64,000 nucleotides of DNA from Stenotrophomonas sp. 364 (GTDB lineage: Bacteria; Pseudomonadota; Gammaproteobacteria; Xanthomonadales; Xanthomonadaceae). The position numbers were made by a program, and so were the translations under genes. Of the stretch, positions 52,123-61,058 are shown piece after piece; positions within the stretch are counted from its first letter, which is position 1; the number at the start of each line of letters is the position of its first letter. The stretch spans positions 1,466,001-1,530,000 of the forward strand of contig NZ_CP047135.1 in NCBI RefSeq assembly GCF_009832905.1. Reading direction: 5' to 3'. The notes beneath the pieces were generated by a model. It did no database searches. It was not told the origin of the DNA and saw only the letters and a program-made list of their open reading frames with translations.

Positions 52123-53379
52123 ATGGTCATCAAACCGCGTGTGCGCGGCTTCATCTGCGTCACCACCCATCCCGTCGGCTGCGATGCGGCCGTCAAGCAG
52201 CAGATCGAGTACATCCAGTCCAAGCCGAAGATCGCCAACGGCCCCAAGAAGGTGCTGGTGCTGGGCGCCTCCACCGGATACGGCCTGGCCGCGCGCATCA
52301 CCGCCGCCTTCGGCAGCGATGCCGCCACGCTGGGCGTGTTCTTCGAGCGCCCGGGCACCGAAACCAAGCCCGGCACCGCCGGCTGGTACAACACCGCCGC
52401 CTTCCACAAGTACGCCGAGCAGGCCGGCCTGTACGCCAAGAGCGTCAACGGCGATGCCTTCTCCGATGAAGTGAAGGCCAAGGTCATCGAACTGATCAAG
52501 CAGGACCTGGGCCAGGTCGACCAGGTGGTGTACAGCCTGGCCGCGCCGCGCCGCAAGCATCCCAGGACCGGCGAGATCATCAGCTCCACCCTCAAGCCGA
52601 TCGGCGCGCCGATCACCCTGCGCGGCCTGGACACCGACAAGGAAGTGATCACCCAGACCACCATTGAACCGGCGACCCCGGAAGAAGTGGCCGGCACGGT
52701 GGCGGTGATGGGCGGCGAAGACTGGCAGATGTGGATCGACGCGCTGCTGGAGGCGGGCGTGCTGGCCGACGGCGCCACCACCACCGCCTTCACCTATGTG
52801 GGCGAAGAGATCACCCAGGCCATCTACTGGAACGGCTCGATCGGCGCGGCCAAGAAGGACCTGGACAACAAGGTGCTGGGCCTGCGCGAGAAGCTGCAGG
52901 CGATCGGCGGCGATGCGCGCGTGTCGGTGCTCAAGGCCGTGGTCACCCAGGCCAGCTCGGCCATCCCGACCATGCCGCTGTATCTGTCGCTGCTGTTCAA
53001 GGTGATGAAGGCCAAGGGCACGCACGAAGGCTGCATCGAACAGCTCGATACGCTGTACGACATCGTCTACGGCGGCAAGGCCACCGGCACCGCAACCGAG
53101 CGCCTGCGCCATGAACTCACCGATGGCGACCGCCAGGTGGAACTGATCGACGACGCCGGCCGCCTGCGCGCGGACTACAAGGAAATGGCGCCGGACGTGC
53201 AGGGCGAAGTGGTGGCCCTGTGGCCGCAGGTGACCAACGAGAATCTGTACGAGATCAGCGACCTGGCCGGCTACAAGGCCGACTTCCTGCGCCTGTTCGG
53301 GTTCGGCGTGGACGGCGTGGATTACGACGCCGACGTGGCCACCGACGTGCAGATCCCGAACCTGGTCGACATGGCCTGA
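52123..53379 (+). CDS. fabV: FabV, trans-2-enoyl-ACP reductase
   Basis: NADH-dependent reductase of 418 residues for the last step of fatty acid elongation. Start [20 protein letters not shown], cofactor loop [15 protein letters not shown], catalytic Tyr235 and Lys244 in the YX8K spacing that defines FabV, then [15 protein letters not shown]. FabV is the single enoyl reductase of Xanthomonas and Stenotrophomonas, and is known to be insensitive to triclosan. The upstream frame extension is rejected. The ATG follows GAGG. Confidence 0.97.
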   Translation: MVIKPRVRGFICVTTHPVGCDAAVKQQIEYIQSKPKIANGPKKVLVLGASTGYGLAARITAAFGSDAATLGVFFERPGTETKPGTAGWYNTAAFHKYAEQAGLYAKSVNGDAFSDEVKAKVIELIKQDLGQVDQVVYSLAAPRRKHPRTGEIISSTLKPIGAPITLRGLDTDKEVITQTTIEPATPEEVAGTVAVMGGEDWQMWIDALLEAGVLADGATTTAFTYVGEEITQAIYWNGSIGAAKKDLDNKVLGLREKLQAIGGDARVSVLKAVVTQASSAIPTMPLYLSLLFKVMKAKGTHEGCIEQLDTLYDIVYGGKATGTATERLRHELTDGDRQVELIDDAGRLRADYKEMAPDVQGEVVALWPQVTNENLYEISDLAGYKADFLRLFGFGVDGVDYDADVATDVQIPNLVDMA

Positions 53380-53419
53380 GCCAAGATGCCCCGCCAGGGG
53401 CACGCCTGAGGTGTACTGC

Positions 53420-53443
53420 AAACGCCGGGATTACCCGGCGTTT
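53420..53443. terminator. Terminator between fabV and the convergent MFS gene
   Basis: AAACGCCGGG, ATTA, CCCGGCGTTT: a perfect 10-bp stem with A and T ends on both sides, 40 bases past the fabV stop. It is symmetrical, so it could serve both genes. Confidence 0.75.
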
Positions 53444-53463
53444 GTCGTTCCTGTCTGCGGCGG

Positions 53464-54636
53464 TTACCCGCGTGCCGTCAGCACCAGGGCCAAGGCCAGC
53501 GCGGCGCCGGCACAGCCCGCCGACGACCACAGCATGGCGGTCAGCCCCGGCCCGTCCATCAGCTGGCCGCCGCTCCATGAGCCCAGCGCGATGCCCACGT
53601 TGAACACGCCGACATACAGCGCGCTCGCCATTTCAACCGCGTGTGGCGCGGCCCGCATCACCCAGGTCATCAGCGCCACCGACACCCCGCCATAGGCCAG
53701 CCCCCAGAGCAGCAGCACGGCGGTACCGGCAGCCGGGCTATCGCCGACGGTAACGAACAGTACCGGCGTGAGCAGCAGGCCCAGCGCAATGGCAGCAACC
53801 GTCGGTGCAGTGCGACGGGCGGCCGCGGTGCCCGCGAGGAAATTGCCGCCGATGCCCGCGATGCCGTAGCCGAACAGCACGGCACCCATCCAGCGCGGAT
53901 CGATGCCGGCCACGCTGACCAGCAGCGGCCGCACGAAGGTGAACGTCATGGAGTGAGCACCGACCAGCAGCAGCGTCAGCAGCAGCCCCGCCTGCAGCGC
54001 CCGGTTGCCCAACTGCCCGCGCAACTGGCGCAGCGTGGGCGAAGACGCCACCGGCAGCGCGGGCATTGCCAGAAGATGCAGCGCCAGTACCGCTGCGCTG
54101 AACAACGCCATGCCGGCAAAGGCCCAGCGCCAGCCGGCCAGGTCGCCGACCCAGGTGCCCAGCGGTACGCCCAGCACTGACGCCGCCGCGACACCGCCGA
54201 AGATGATCGACGTGGCCAGGCCCACGCCCCCGGCCGGCACCAGTCGCGCCGCCAAGCCACCGGCGATGGCCCAGATGCCGCCCATGCAGAACCCCACCAG
54301 CACGCGGGCGGCGAGCAGCCAGTAAATGTCCACTGCCAACGCGGAGGCCAGGTTGGCGACCACCAGCAGGCCCAGCAAGCCTGCCAGGATCCAGCGGCGG
54401 TCAATGCCACCGGCGCCGATCACCGCGATCGGCGCGAACAACGCGGCCAGCAGCGCCGGTAGCGAGAGCGTTAGACCCACGGTGCCGGTGCGCGTGCCCA
54501 ACTGTTCGGCGATGCTCGACAGCAGGCCGACCGGCAGCATTTCGGTGGTGACCACCGAGAACGTGGCCAGGCCGGCGGCCACCACCGCCAGCCATGGACG
54601 CGGTGCGAAGGAAGGTGCAACGGAAACGCGGGTCAT
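53464..54636 (-). CDS. MFS transporter (DHA1-like), second gene of the pair
   Basis: Twelve-helix major facilitator of 390 residues. Start MTRVSVAPSFAPRPWLAVV, then TTEMLPVGLLSSIAEQLG (motif of the AraJ/YdhP-like group), IDRRWILAGLLGLLV and later LYVGVFNVGIALGSW. The ATG overlaps the upstream MFS gene as ATGA, so both pumps are made together. Homologues export sugars or drugs. No exact substrate can be stated. It is part of a unit controlled by the divergent TetR gene. Confidence 0.9.
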   Translation of the reverse strand: MTRVSVAPSFAPRPWLAVVAAGLATFSVVTTEMLPVGLLSSIAEQLGTRTGTVGLTLSLPALLAALFAPIAVIGAGGIDRRWILAGLLGLLVVANLASALAVDIYWLLAARVLVGFCMGGIWAIAGGLAARLVPAGGVGLATSIIFGGVAAASVLGVPLGTWVGDLAGWRWAFAGMALFSAAVLALHLLAMPALPVASSPTLRQLRGQLGNRALQAGLLLTLLLVGAHSMTFTFVRPLLVSVAGIDPRWMGAVLFGYGIAGIGGNFLAGTAAARRTAPTVAAIALGLLLTPVLFVTVGDSPAAGTAVLLLWGLAYGGVSVALMTWVMRAAPHAVEMASALYVGVFNVGIALGSWSGGQLMDGPGLTAMLWSSAGCAGAALALALVLTARG

Positions 54637-55874
54637 CGGTCGGATCCTGCAGCAAGGGCGGCGGGCGATTCGGCCGCATCGGGTGCGGCGCCCGTCGTGG
54701 CGGGCAGACGCTGATGCACCCACAGCGTGGTGATCACCACCAACGCAGCACCGGTCACGGCCACCCCGAATCCCGCGCGTGCACCGGCGATATCCACGAT
54801 CTGGCCAGCACCGGCCGCACCCATCGCCACGCCCACGTTGAGCCCGGCCAGCAGCCAGGTCATGCCTTCAGTCAGCCGATGCGCAGGCACCAGCCGCTCC
54901 ACGATCGACATCGCCACGATCATGGTCGGGGCGAAGAACATCCCGGCCACCAGCACGGCCACCGCAAGCGCGGCGGCGCCGTCCACCTGCAGCAGGGGCA
55001 GGGTGGACAGCGCGGTTGCCATGCCGCCCAGCAACAGCAGCCGCCGCAGCGGCCACCGCAGCGACACCGCACCGAATACCAGCCCGGCCACGCATGAGCC
55101 CAGTGCATAGGCGGACAGCACCACGCTGGCGGCACCAGGCACGCCGCGCTGCGCGGCGAAGGCGACGCTGGTGATGTCCACGGTGCCCACAATCACGCCC
55201 ATTGCCACCATCAGCAGTGCCAGCAGACGCACGTTCGCCACGCCGATCGCCGATCCTTGGCGGTCGCCCGCATCGATGGGCTGCAGGGGCGGTTCGCTGC
55301 TGCGTTGCAGGACCAGCGCGGTGACGCCCAGCGCCAGCAGCGCGGCGGCGGCGAACAGGCCGGCCAGCGGATCGACCATCACCGCCAGCCCCACCGCCAG
55401 CGGCGGACCCGCAATGAAGGTCACTTCGTCCAGCACGGTTTCCAGTGCGTAGGCGGTCTGCAGGCGCGGTTGCCCCCGGTACAGCGCGGCCCAGCGCGCA
55501 CGCACCATCGCCGACATGCTCGGCATGCACCCGGCCAGCACCGCCCCGGCAAACAGCGTCCCTGTCGGCGCCTGCCATGCGGCGGCGGCGAGCAGGAGCG
55601 CCATGCCGAACACACTGACCGCCGTCGCGACCGGCAGCACGCGCGATTGCCCATGGCGGTCCACCAGGCATGAGATCTGCGGCGACAGCAGCGCGTAGGT
55701 GAGCACGAACGTTGCGGCCACGGCACCGGCCAGGGCGTAGCTGCCGCGCAGCTGCGCGAGCAGCGTGATGATGCCGATGCCGGTCATCGGCAGGGGCAGG
55801 CGCGCCAGCAGCCCGGCCAGGGCGAAGCGTCGGTTTTCGGGGGCGGCAAACAGGGTTCGGTACGGGGTGAGCAT
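54633..55874 (-). CDS. MFS transporter, first gene of the pair
   Basis: Major facilitator of 413 residues, less typical than its partner. MLTPYRTLFAAPENRRFALAGLLARLPLPM, SPQISCLVDRHGQSRVLPVA (motif A-like), ERLVPAHRLTEGMTWLLAGLNVGVAMGAAGAGQIVD. This resembles the YbjJ/CynX or nucleobase-like MFS lines as much as drug exporters. The start at 55874 follows GGAG. Two TetR operators lie upstream. The gene overlaps the second pump at the 3' end, which points to a joint function. Confidence 0.88.
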   Translation of the reverse strand: MLTPYRTLFAAPENRRFALAGLLARLPLPMTGIGIITLLAQLRGSYALAGAVAATFVLTYALLSPQISCLVDRHGQSRVLPVATAVSVFGMALLLAAAAWQAPTGTLFAGAVLAGCMPSMSAMVRARWAALYRGQPRLQTAYALETVLDEVTFIAGPPLAVGLAVMVDPLAGLFAAAALLALGVTALVLQRSSEPPLQPIDAGDRQGSAIGVANVRLLALLMVAMGVIVGTVDITSVAFAAQRGVPGAASVVLSAYALGSCVAGLVFGAVSLRWPLRRLLLLGGMATALSTLPLLQVDGAAALAVAVLVAGMFFAPTMIVAMSIVERLVPAHRLTEGMTWLLAGLNVGVAMGAAGAGQIVDIAGARAGFGVAVTGAALVVITTLWVHQRLPATTGAAPDAAESPAALAAGSDR

Positions 55875-55923
55875 CAGGTTTCTCCAGACGTCGGCCGTCG
55901 GCCCGCACGGGTTGGCGAGCATA

Positions 55924-55992
55924 CATACGGCACGTATGAATAAAATCCTATATACATACGAAGTGAATGTAAATAATCATACGTACCGTATG
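55924..55992. promoter_or_regulatory. Twin TetR-type operators between the MFS pair and its regulator
   Basis: CATAC-N5-GTATG occurs twice: 55924-55938 (CATACGGCACGTATG) and 55978-55992 (CATACGTACCGTATG), with a half-site ATACATACG at 55952-55960. They are 54 bases apart. The second ends 15 bases before the TetR start, the first lies 50 bases upstream of the MFS start. The region between is AT-rich, unlike its surroundings, and should hold both promoters. Confidence 0.75.
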
Positions 55993-56007
55993 TAAGGAGC
56001 TGACCGG

Positions 56008-56595
56008 ATGGCCCGCCGTACCCGTGCCGAGATGGAAGAAACCCGCGCCGCCCTTCTGGCCACGGCGCATGCGGTGTTCACCGCACAGGGCTATGCGGAC
56101 GCCTCGATGGATGATCTGACCGCGCAGGCGGGGCTCACCCGTGGCGCGCTGTATCACCATTTCGGCGACAAGAAGGGATTGCTGCAGGCCCTGGTGGCGC
56201 AGCTGGACGCCGCCATGGATGCCCGGCTGCAGACGATATCGGCGACGGCCGCCGATCCCTGGGACGGGTTCCGCAGCCGCTGCCATGCCTATCTGCAGAT
56301 GGCCCTGGAGCCGGACATCCAGCGCATCGTGCTGCGTGATGCGCGCGCGGTGCTGGGCGGGGCGTCACCGGAGGCGCAGCGCCATTGCGTCGCCTCGATG
56401 CAGGGCCTGATCGAGAACCTCATGCGCCTTGGCGTGGTAGCCGACGCCAACCCGCAGGCGCTGGCCTCGTTGATATACGGCAGCCTGGCCGAAGCGGCGT
56501 TCTGGATCGCCGAAGCGCCCGAGGCGACGGAGCGCCTGGGCCAGGCACAGGCCGCGCTGGATCTGCTGCTGCGCGGCCTGCTGGCCGCCCGATAA
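56008..56595 (+). CDS. TetR family repressor of the MFS pair
   Basis: Repressor of 195 residues. N-terminal helix-turn-helix ALLATAHAVFTAQGYADASMDDLTAQAGLTRGALYHHFGDKKGLLQALV, then a helical ligand domain with YLQMALEPDIQRIVLRDARAVLG and LIYGSLAEAAFWIAEAPEAT, the pattern of AcrR/TtgR-like regulators. It is divergent from the two MFS genes with twin dyads between, so it should repress them and itself. The ATG follows AAGGAG. Confidence 0.93.
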   Translation: MARRTRAEMEETRAALLATAHAVFTAQGYADASMDDLTAQAGLTRGALYHHFGDKKGLLQALVAQLDAAMDARLQTISATAADPWDGFRSRCHAYLQMALEPDIQRIVLRDARAVLGGASPEAQRHCVASMQGLIENLMRLGVVADANPQALASLIYGSLAEAAFWIAEAPEATERLGQAQAALDLLLRGLLAAR

Positions 56596-56625
56596 CGGGC
56601 GGCGCTGGCAGGTCCGGTGGGTCGG

Positions 56626-56650
56626 GTAGGTCACGACCGTTGGTCGTGAC
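56626..56650. repeat. SMAG-type palindrome
   Basis: GTAG (56626-56629), GTCACGACC, GTT and the complement GGTCGTGAC. It lies between the convergent ends of the TetR gene and fimX. Confidence 0.7.
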
Positions 56651-56655
56651 GCCCC

Positions 56656-58728
56656 TTACGCGAAATCAAAGTTCATCACCGGCCCGGCAGGGCCGACGAA
56701 GTCGCCCTGCACGTAGTCCACGCCGGCACTGAACAACAGGCTCATCGAGTTGGCATCGGCGACGAACTCGGCGATGGTGCGGATGTTGGCCGACTGCGCG
56801 CGTGCGGTGATTTCGCTGATCTTCTCGCTGTGCTCGCGGGTACTGGCCACATCGCGGGTGAAGTCGCGGTCCAGTTTGAGGAACTGCGGCTGGAAGTGCG
56901 CCAGCAGCTGGAACGAATCCAGCCCCGAGCCGAACTGCTCCAGGCCGATCCGGCAGCCCAGCGGTGCCACCTCGGCCAGGAACTGCTGGGCATTGCGCAG
57001 GTGGGTGAATACCTTCGCTTCCGGCGCATGCAGCCACAGCCGTTCGCCCGGGACGCCCTGGGCCTGCAGCTCGCGGCGCAGCGTGGCCACCATCTGCGGA
57101 TCGTTGAACGACTCCGGGGTGATCTTGACCATCATGTGGGTGGCATGGCCGGCGCGCGCGCGCTCGCCCAGCACGCCGATGGCGTGTGCCACCACCCAGC
57201 GGTTGATGTCGGCCAGCAGCCCATGTTCCTCGGCAATACCCAGGAACGCGGTAGGGCTGAGCAGTTCGCCGTTGTTGTCCAGGCGCAGGTAGGCCTCGTA
57301 CAGCTCCAGCGGCTCGCCCTGCAGGCTCAGCACCGGCTGGTAGTGCAACTGGAAGCCGTCGCCGCCCAGCGCCTCGCGGATGCGGGTGACCCAGCGCTGG
57401 ATGCGCTCTTCTTCCACCCGGTCGATGGCGGCCGGATCGAAGATGCGCGTGGTGTTGCCCAGTTCCGACGCAGCCTGCTGGCATTCGGTGGCGCGCGCCA
57501 GAACCTGGCCGATGCTGGCGATCTTCTCGCCCACCTGCACGCCGCCGATGCTGACGGTGACCGTGGCCGAGCGCTCGCCGATGCTGAACACCTGGCCGGC
57601 GAACGCATCACGGATCTGGTCGGCCAGGGCCACCGTCTGCGCGTAGGCGCCTTCGGTCAGGACCGCGAAGCTGTGCTCGCCAAAGCGGGCCACCTGGGCT
57701 GCATCGCCGACACTGGCGGCCAGCACCTGGCCGAGCGCACCGATCAGGGCGTCGGCCGAATCCAGCCCGATGTCCGGCAACAGGCGCGCGTAGTGGTCCG
57801 GCTCGATCAGCAGCAGGCCGAACTGGCCTTCGCTGCGGCCGGCCTGGGCCACCGCGTTTTCCACGTGCAGCATGAAGGTGGGGCGGTTGAGCAGGCCGGT
57901 GACCTGGTCGCGCTGGCGCAGGTCTTCGACCTCGCGGGCCAGTTCCGGGTCGAACTCCATGCGCCGCCGGCGGAACACCACCTGCAGGCAGGATTCGCCT
58001 TCGTAGCTGGCCTGGGTGAATTCCATCGTGGCCGGGAACACCGCGCCCTCCTGGTTGCGCGCATCCACCTGGTACTGCGGCGGCGGCGCCTCACCCTTGC
58101 TCATCGACTTGAGCAGCTGCTTGAAGCCGTCCACGTGCTGCGGGGCCACCATGTCCAGCAGCGAGATGCCTTCGACGTCGTCGAAGGATTCGTAGCCGAA
58201 CATCTCCAGGTACGCCTCGTTGGCGCGGATGTGCATGCCTTCGTGGACGTAGGCGATGGGGTCGCGCGAGGAGGAGATCAGGGCATCGCAGCGGCGTTCG
58301 GTTTCGCGCATCTGGGCTTCGATGCGGCGCAGCCCGCGGCGTGCGTGCAGGTCGGTCCACTCGTTGCGCACCACCGCCAGCAGATGCTCGGGGCGGTTGC
58401 GCAGGGCGATGGCGCGGATGCCGTTGGCCCCGGCCTCGACCCACTCGTTCTCGTCGATCGATTCGGCCAGCAGGATCATCGGGATGTCCTTGCCGCTGGC
58501 CGCGATCTGCTGGGTGACCAGCAGCAGCGGAATGCTCTGCGCAGGCGCGGCCAGCACCAGGTCGATCGGCTGGGCGCCCAGGATCTGGGCCAGCTCCTCG
58601 GCGTGCTGCGGGCGCGCCGGGCGCACCGCGATGCCGCTGTTGCGCAGCGTGCTGACGATGGTTTCAGCGTTTTCACCGCTGTCATCCACGATCAGCAGGC
58701 GCACGGTCATGTCATTCGTGTTCTGCAT
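56656..58728 (-). CDS. fimX: FimX-like c-di-GMP effector (REC-PAS-degenerate GGDEF-EAL)
   Basis: Protein of 690 residues, close to the length of Xanthomonas FimX. REC-like domain (about 8-120), which starts VRLLIVDDSGENAETIV, PAS domain (about 150-265), degenerate GGDEF (RFGEHSFAVL replaces the active loop) and degenerate EAL (YEAYLRL in place of EAL, EQFGSGLDSF in place of DDFGTG). Both enzymatic motifs are therefore probably inactive, and the EAL domain would act as a c-di-GMP receptor. FimX controls type IV pilus twitching through PilZ and PilB. The start follows GGGGAG. Confidence 0.82.
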   Translation of the reverse strand: MQNTNDMTVRLLIVDDSGENAETIVSTLRNSGIAVRPARPQHAEELAQILGAQPIDLVLAAPAQSIPLLLVTQQIAASGKDIPMILLAESIDENEWVEAGANGIRAIALRNRPEHLLAVVRNEWTDLHARRGLRRIEAQMRETERRCDALISSSRDPIAYVHEGMHIRANEAYLEMFGYESFDDVEGISLLDMVAPQHVDGFKQLLKSMSKGEAPPPQYQVDARNQEGAVFPATMEFTQASYEGESCLQVVFRRRRMEFDPELAREVEDLRQRDQVTGLLNRPTFMLHVENAVAQAGRSEGQFGLLLIEPDHYARLLPDIGLDSADALIGALGQVLAASVGDAAQVARFGEHSFAVLTEGAYAQTVALADQIRDAFAGQVFSIGERSATVTVSIGGVQVGEKIASIGQVLARATECQQAASELGNTTRIFDPAAIDRVEEERIQRWVTRIREALGGDGFQLHYQPVLSLQGEPLELYEAYLRLDNNGELLSPTAFLGIAEEHGLLADINRWVVAHAIGVLGERARAGHATHMMVKITPESFNDPQMVATLRRELQAQGVPGERLWLHAPEAKVFTHLRNAQQFLAEVAPLGCRIGLEQFGSGLDSFQLLAHFQPQFLKLDRDFTRDVASTREHSEKISEITARAQSANIRTIAEFVADANSMSLLFSAGVDYVQGDFVGPAGPVMNFDFA

Positions 58729-58818
58729 TCACTACTCCCCGGACTGCAAACTTGATACACGATGGCTGTGGATACGTCCATGCGGCAAACGGTAGCCGGT
58801 CACGAATCCGCCGCCGGC

Positions 58819-60003
58819 TTACACCACCTGGCCTGCCGCATGGCCGCTGGCCCAGGCCCACTGGAAGTTGTACCCGCCCAACCAGCCGGTCACGTCCAGT
58901 ACTTCCCCCACGAAGTGCAGGCCGGGGACCAACTGCGATTCAAACGTACTGGACGACACCTTGCGGGTGTCCACGCCGCCCAGGGTGACCTCGGCGGTAC
59001 GGTACCCCTCGGTGCCGCTGGCCACCAGCGGAAAGCCCTGCAGCAACGCCGCGGCCTCGCGCAGCTGCGGTTCGTCGATCTGCTTGACCGGGCGGTCGGG
59101 CAGCCAGTGCTCGCACAGGCGCAGCGCCAGCCGCCGCGGCAGCACCTCGGACAACACCGTGCGCAGTTCGGCCGCGCCGCGGTCGCGCTTCATCGCGCGC
59201 AGCCAGCCTTCCGCGTCCTGGCCCGGCAGCAGGTCCAGCCGCAGGTCGTCGCCGGGTTGCCAGAACGAGGAGATCTGCAGGATCGCCGGGCCGCTGATGC
59301 CGCGGTGGGTGATCAGCATCGAGTTGCTGAAGGCCACGTCGTTGCAGCGCGCCGTCACCGGCAGGGCCACCCCGCTGAGGTCGTTGAAGCGTTCCTGGTG
59401 CTTGCCGCTCAGGGTCAGCGGGACCAGCCCGGCGCGGGTTGGCAGCACCTCATGCCCGAACTGGCGGGCCAGCTCGTAGCCGAAGCCGCTGGCGCCCAGG
59501 CTGGGAATGGACAGGCCGCCGGTGGCCACCACCAGCGAGGCGGCATGGAACTGCCCCTGTGCGGTGGTGACATGGAAACCGTCGCTGCCGCGTTCGACCT
59601 TGGTGACCCCGCAGTCGGTGCGCACCTGCACGCCGGCGGCCTGGCACTCGTCCATCAGCATGCGCACGATCTGCTTGGAGGAGACGTCGCAGAACAGCTG
59701 GCCCAGTTCCTTCTCGTGGTAGGCGATGCCGTGGCGTTCGACCATCTCGATGAAGTGCCAGGGGGTGTACCGGGCCAGCGCCGACTTGCAGAAGTGCGGG
59801 TTGGCCGAGAGAAAATTGGCCGACGTGGTGCCGGTGTTGGTGAAGTTGCACCGCCCGCCGCCGGACATCAGGATCTTCTTGCCAACCTTGTTGGCATGGT
59901 CGATCACCTGCACCATGCGGCCACGTTGGCCGGCGGTGAGCGCACACATCAGCCCGGCCGCGCCGGCGCCGATCACCAGCACGTCGCATGCAATGGGCTT
60001 CAT
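58819..60003 (-). CDS. BaiN/HI0933-type FAD-dependent oxidoreductase
   Basis: Flavoprotein of 394 residues. FAD-binding DVLVIGAGAAGLMCALTAGQRG (GxGxxG), GKKILMSGGGRCNFTNT, VVATGGLSIPSLGASGFGYELA and the C-terminal GYRTAEVTLGGVDTRKVSSSTFES, GLHFVGEVLDVTGWLGGYNFQWAWASG. The family includes BaiN and HI0933. Substrates are poorly known. Two starts are possible: ATG 60003 is used here. ATG 60015 would add MSQA but leaves no spacing after AAGGA. It lies nine bases from yaeQ. Confidence 0.9.
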   Translation of the reverse strand: MKPIACDVLVIGAGAAGLMCALTAGQRGRMVQVIDHANKVGKKILMSGGGRCNFTNTGTTSANFLSANPHFCKSALARYTPWHFIEMVERHGIAYHEKELGQLFCDVSSKQIVRMLMDECQAAGVQVRTDCGVTKVERGSDGFHVTTAQGQFHAASLVVATGGLSIPSLGASGFGYELARQFGHEVLPTRAGLVPLTLSGKHQERFNDLSGVALPVTARCNDVAFSNSMLITHRGISGPAILQISSFWQPGDDLRLDLLPGQDAEGWLRAMKRDRGAAELRTVLSEVLPRRLALRLCEHWLPDRPVKQIDEPQLREAAALLQGFPLVASGTEGYRTAEVTLGGVDTRKVSSSTFESQLVPGLHFVGEVLDVTGWLGGYNFQWAWASGHAAGQVV

Positions 60004-60011
60004 CGCCTGGC

Positions 60012-60560
60012 TCATTCCTTGATGCGCTTGCGCCAGGTCGGGATCACGTCCAGCTGCATCTGGTCGTTGATCAGCTGCACTTCGCCATCCTGGATCAGCA
60101 CATTCCAGCGCATGGCGCGCTGGATCTGCTCGGCCCAGCGTTCCACGAAGGTGCTGTCCAGATCCAGCACCGAGAGGTTGTCGAAGCGCTCCAGGCCCTT
60201 GGCCTGCTTGCTCCACCAGATATCGGCGCCGTGCCCGGCGAAGGTGATCACCTGAACCTGGCGGCTGCGGTTGCAGGCCTTGCGGATGCGCGATTCGTCG
60301 GGCTGGCCCAGGTCGATCCACTGCAGGATGTCGCCGGTGTAGTCGCGGTGCCACAGGTCCGGTTCGTCGTCGGTGCTCAGGCCGCGGCCAAACTCCAGGC
60401 GGTCCTCTGCATTCAGCGCGAAGGCCAGCAGGCGCACCATCAGGCGCTCATCGTTTTCCGACGGGTGCTGGGCCAGGGTCAGGTTATGGGTCGCGTAGTA
60501 GCCGCGATCCATGTCGCTGATCTGCAGTTCGGCCTTGCGGATGGTGGCGGTGAGAGCCAT
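60012..60560 (-). CDS. yaeQ: YaeQ family protein
   Basis: Protein of 182 residues with the YaeQ pattern: ALTATIRKAELQISDMDRGYYATHNLTLAQHPSENDERLMVRLLAFAL, DRLEFGRGLSTDDEPDLW, GDILQWIDLGQPDESRIRKA and VQVITFAGHGADIWW. The fold is a PD-(D/E)xK nuclease-like one, with activity unproven. It is named for RfaH-related suppression in E. coli. It is directly upstream of the flavoprotein on the same strand. The start at 60560 is chosen by homology. Confidence 0.92.
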   Translation of the reverse strand: MALTATIRKAELQISDMDRGYYATHNLTLAQHPSENDERLMVRLLAFALNAEDRLEFGRGLSTDDEPDLWHRDYTGDILQWIDLGQPDESRIRKACNRSRQVQVITFAGHGADIWWSKQAKGLERFDNLSVLDLDSTFVERWAEQIQRAMRWNVLIQDGEVQLINDQMQLDVIPTWRKRIKE

Positions 60561-60683
60561 GGGGATACCGGGAGCAAAGAGGACCATGATAGTGGTTTGC
60601 CCCGGGGGTGTCCGGGGCGATGCTTCTGGAGGAGGGCGTTTGGTGGCACGCTGGGCACTTCGCGGTCCGGTTGCACGCCCTGC

Positions 60684-61058
60684 ATGTCACGTCCCCAGCC
60701 ACGCCGTCTGGTCATCGACGGTGCCTCTTTCATCTGCAGCATCCGGCGCGGGCCGGTCAGCGCCGACCCGGCCTGGACGGTGCTGGCGGCCTACGGTGCC
60801 GGGCGCCGCCTGCGTATCCGCTTCGCTGCCGATCCGGCCAGCGGTCGCCTGTCGGGCGACGCGGGGCTGGCCACGGGCAGCGTGCAGACTGCCGGCGGTC
60901 AGTGGGTCAACCTGCACCGGCCGGCGGTGATGCGTGCGCTGATCGACGCCGGGCTGGCGGCAGCCGATGGGCGGGGCGATGAGCGCGATGGCTGGGCATT
61001 GCTGGCGGTGGCCACGCTGCCAGCCGACGCCGACGCTGGCAGCGGAGCTTCGGTATGA
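60684..61058 (+). CDS. Orphan protein coupled to a pseudouridine synthase
   Basis: Protein of 124 residues, starting MSRPQPRRLVIDGASFICSI. It contains AWTVLAAYGAGRRLRIRFAAD and VNLHRPAVMRALIDAGLAAADGR, and an acidic tail. I do not recognise the family. Its TGA overlaps the ATG of the pseudouridine synthase as ATGA, so the two are translated together. An RNA-modification-related role is only suggested by that coupling. Confidence 0.6.
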   Translation: MSRPQPRRLVIDGASFICSIRRGPVSADPAWTVLAAYGAGRRLRIRFAADPASGRLSGDAGLATGSVQTAGGQWVNLHRPAVMRALIDAGLAAADGRGDERDGWALLAVATLPADADAGSGASV

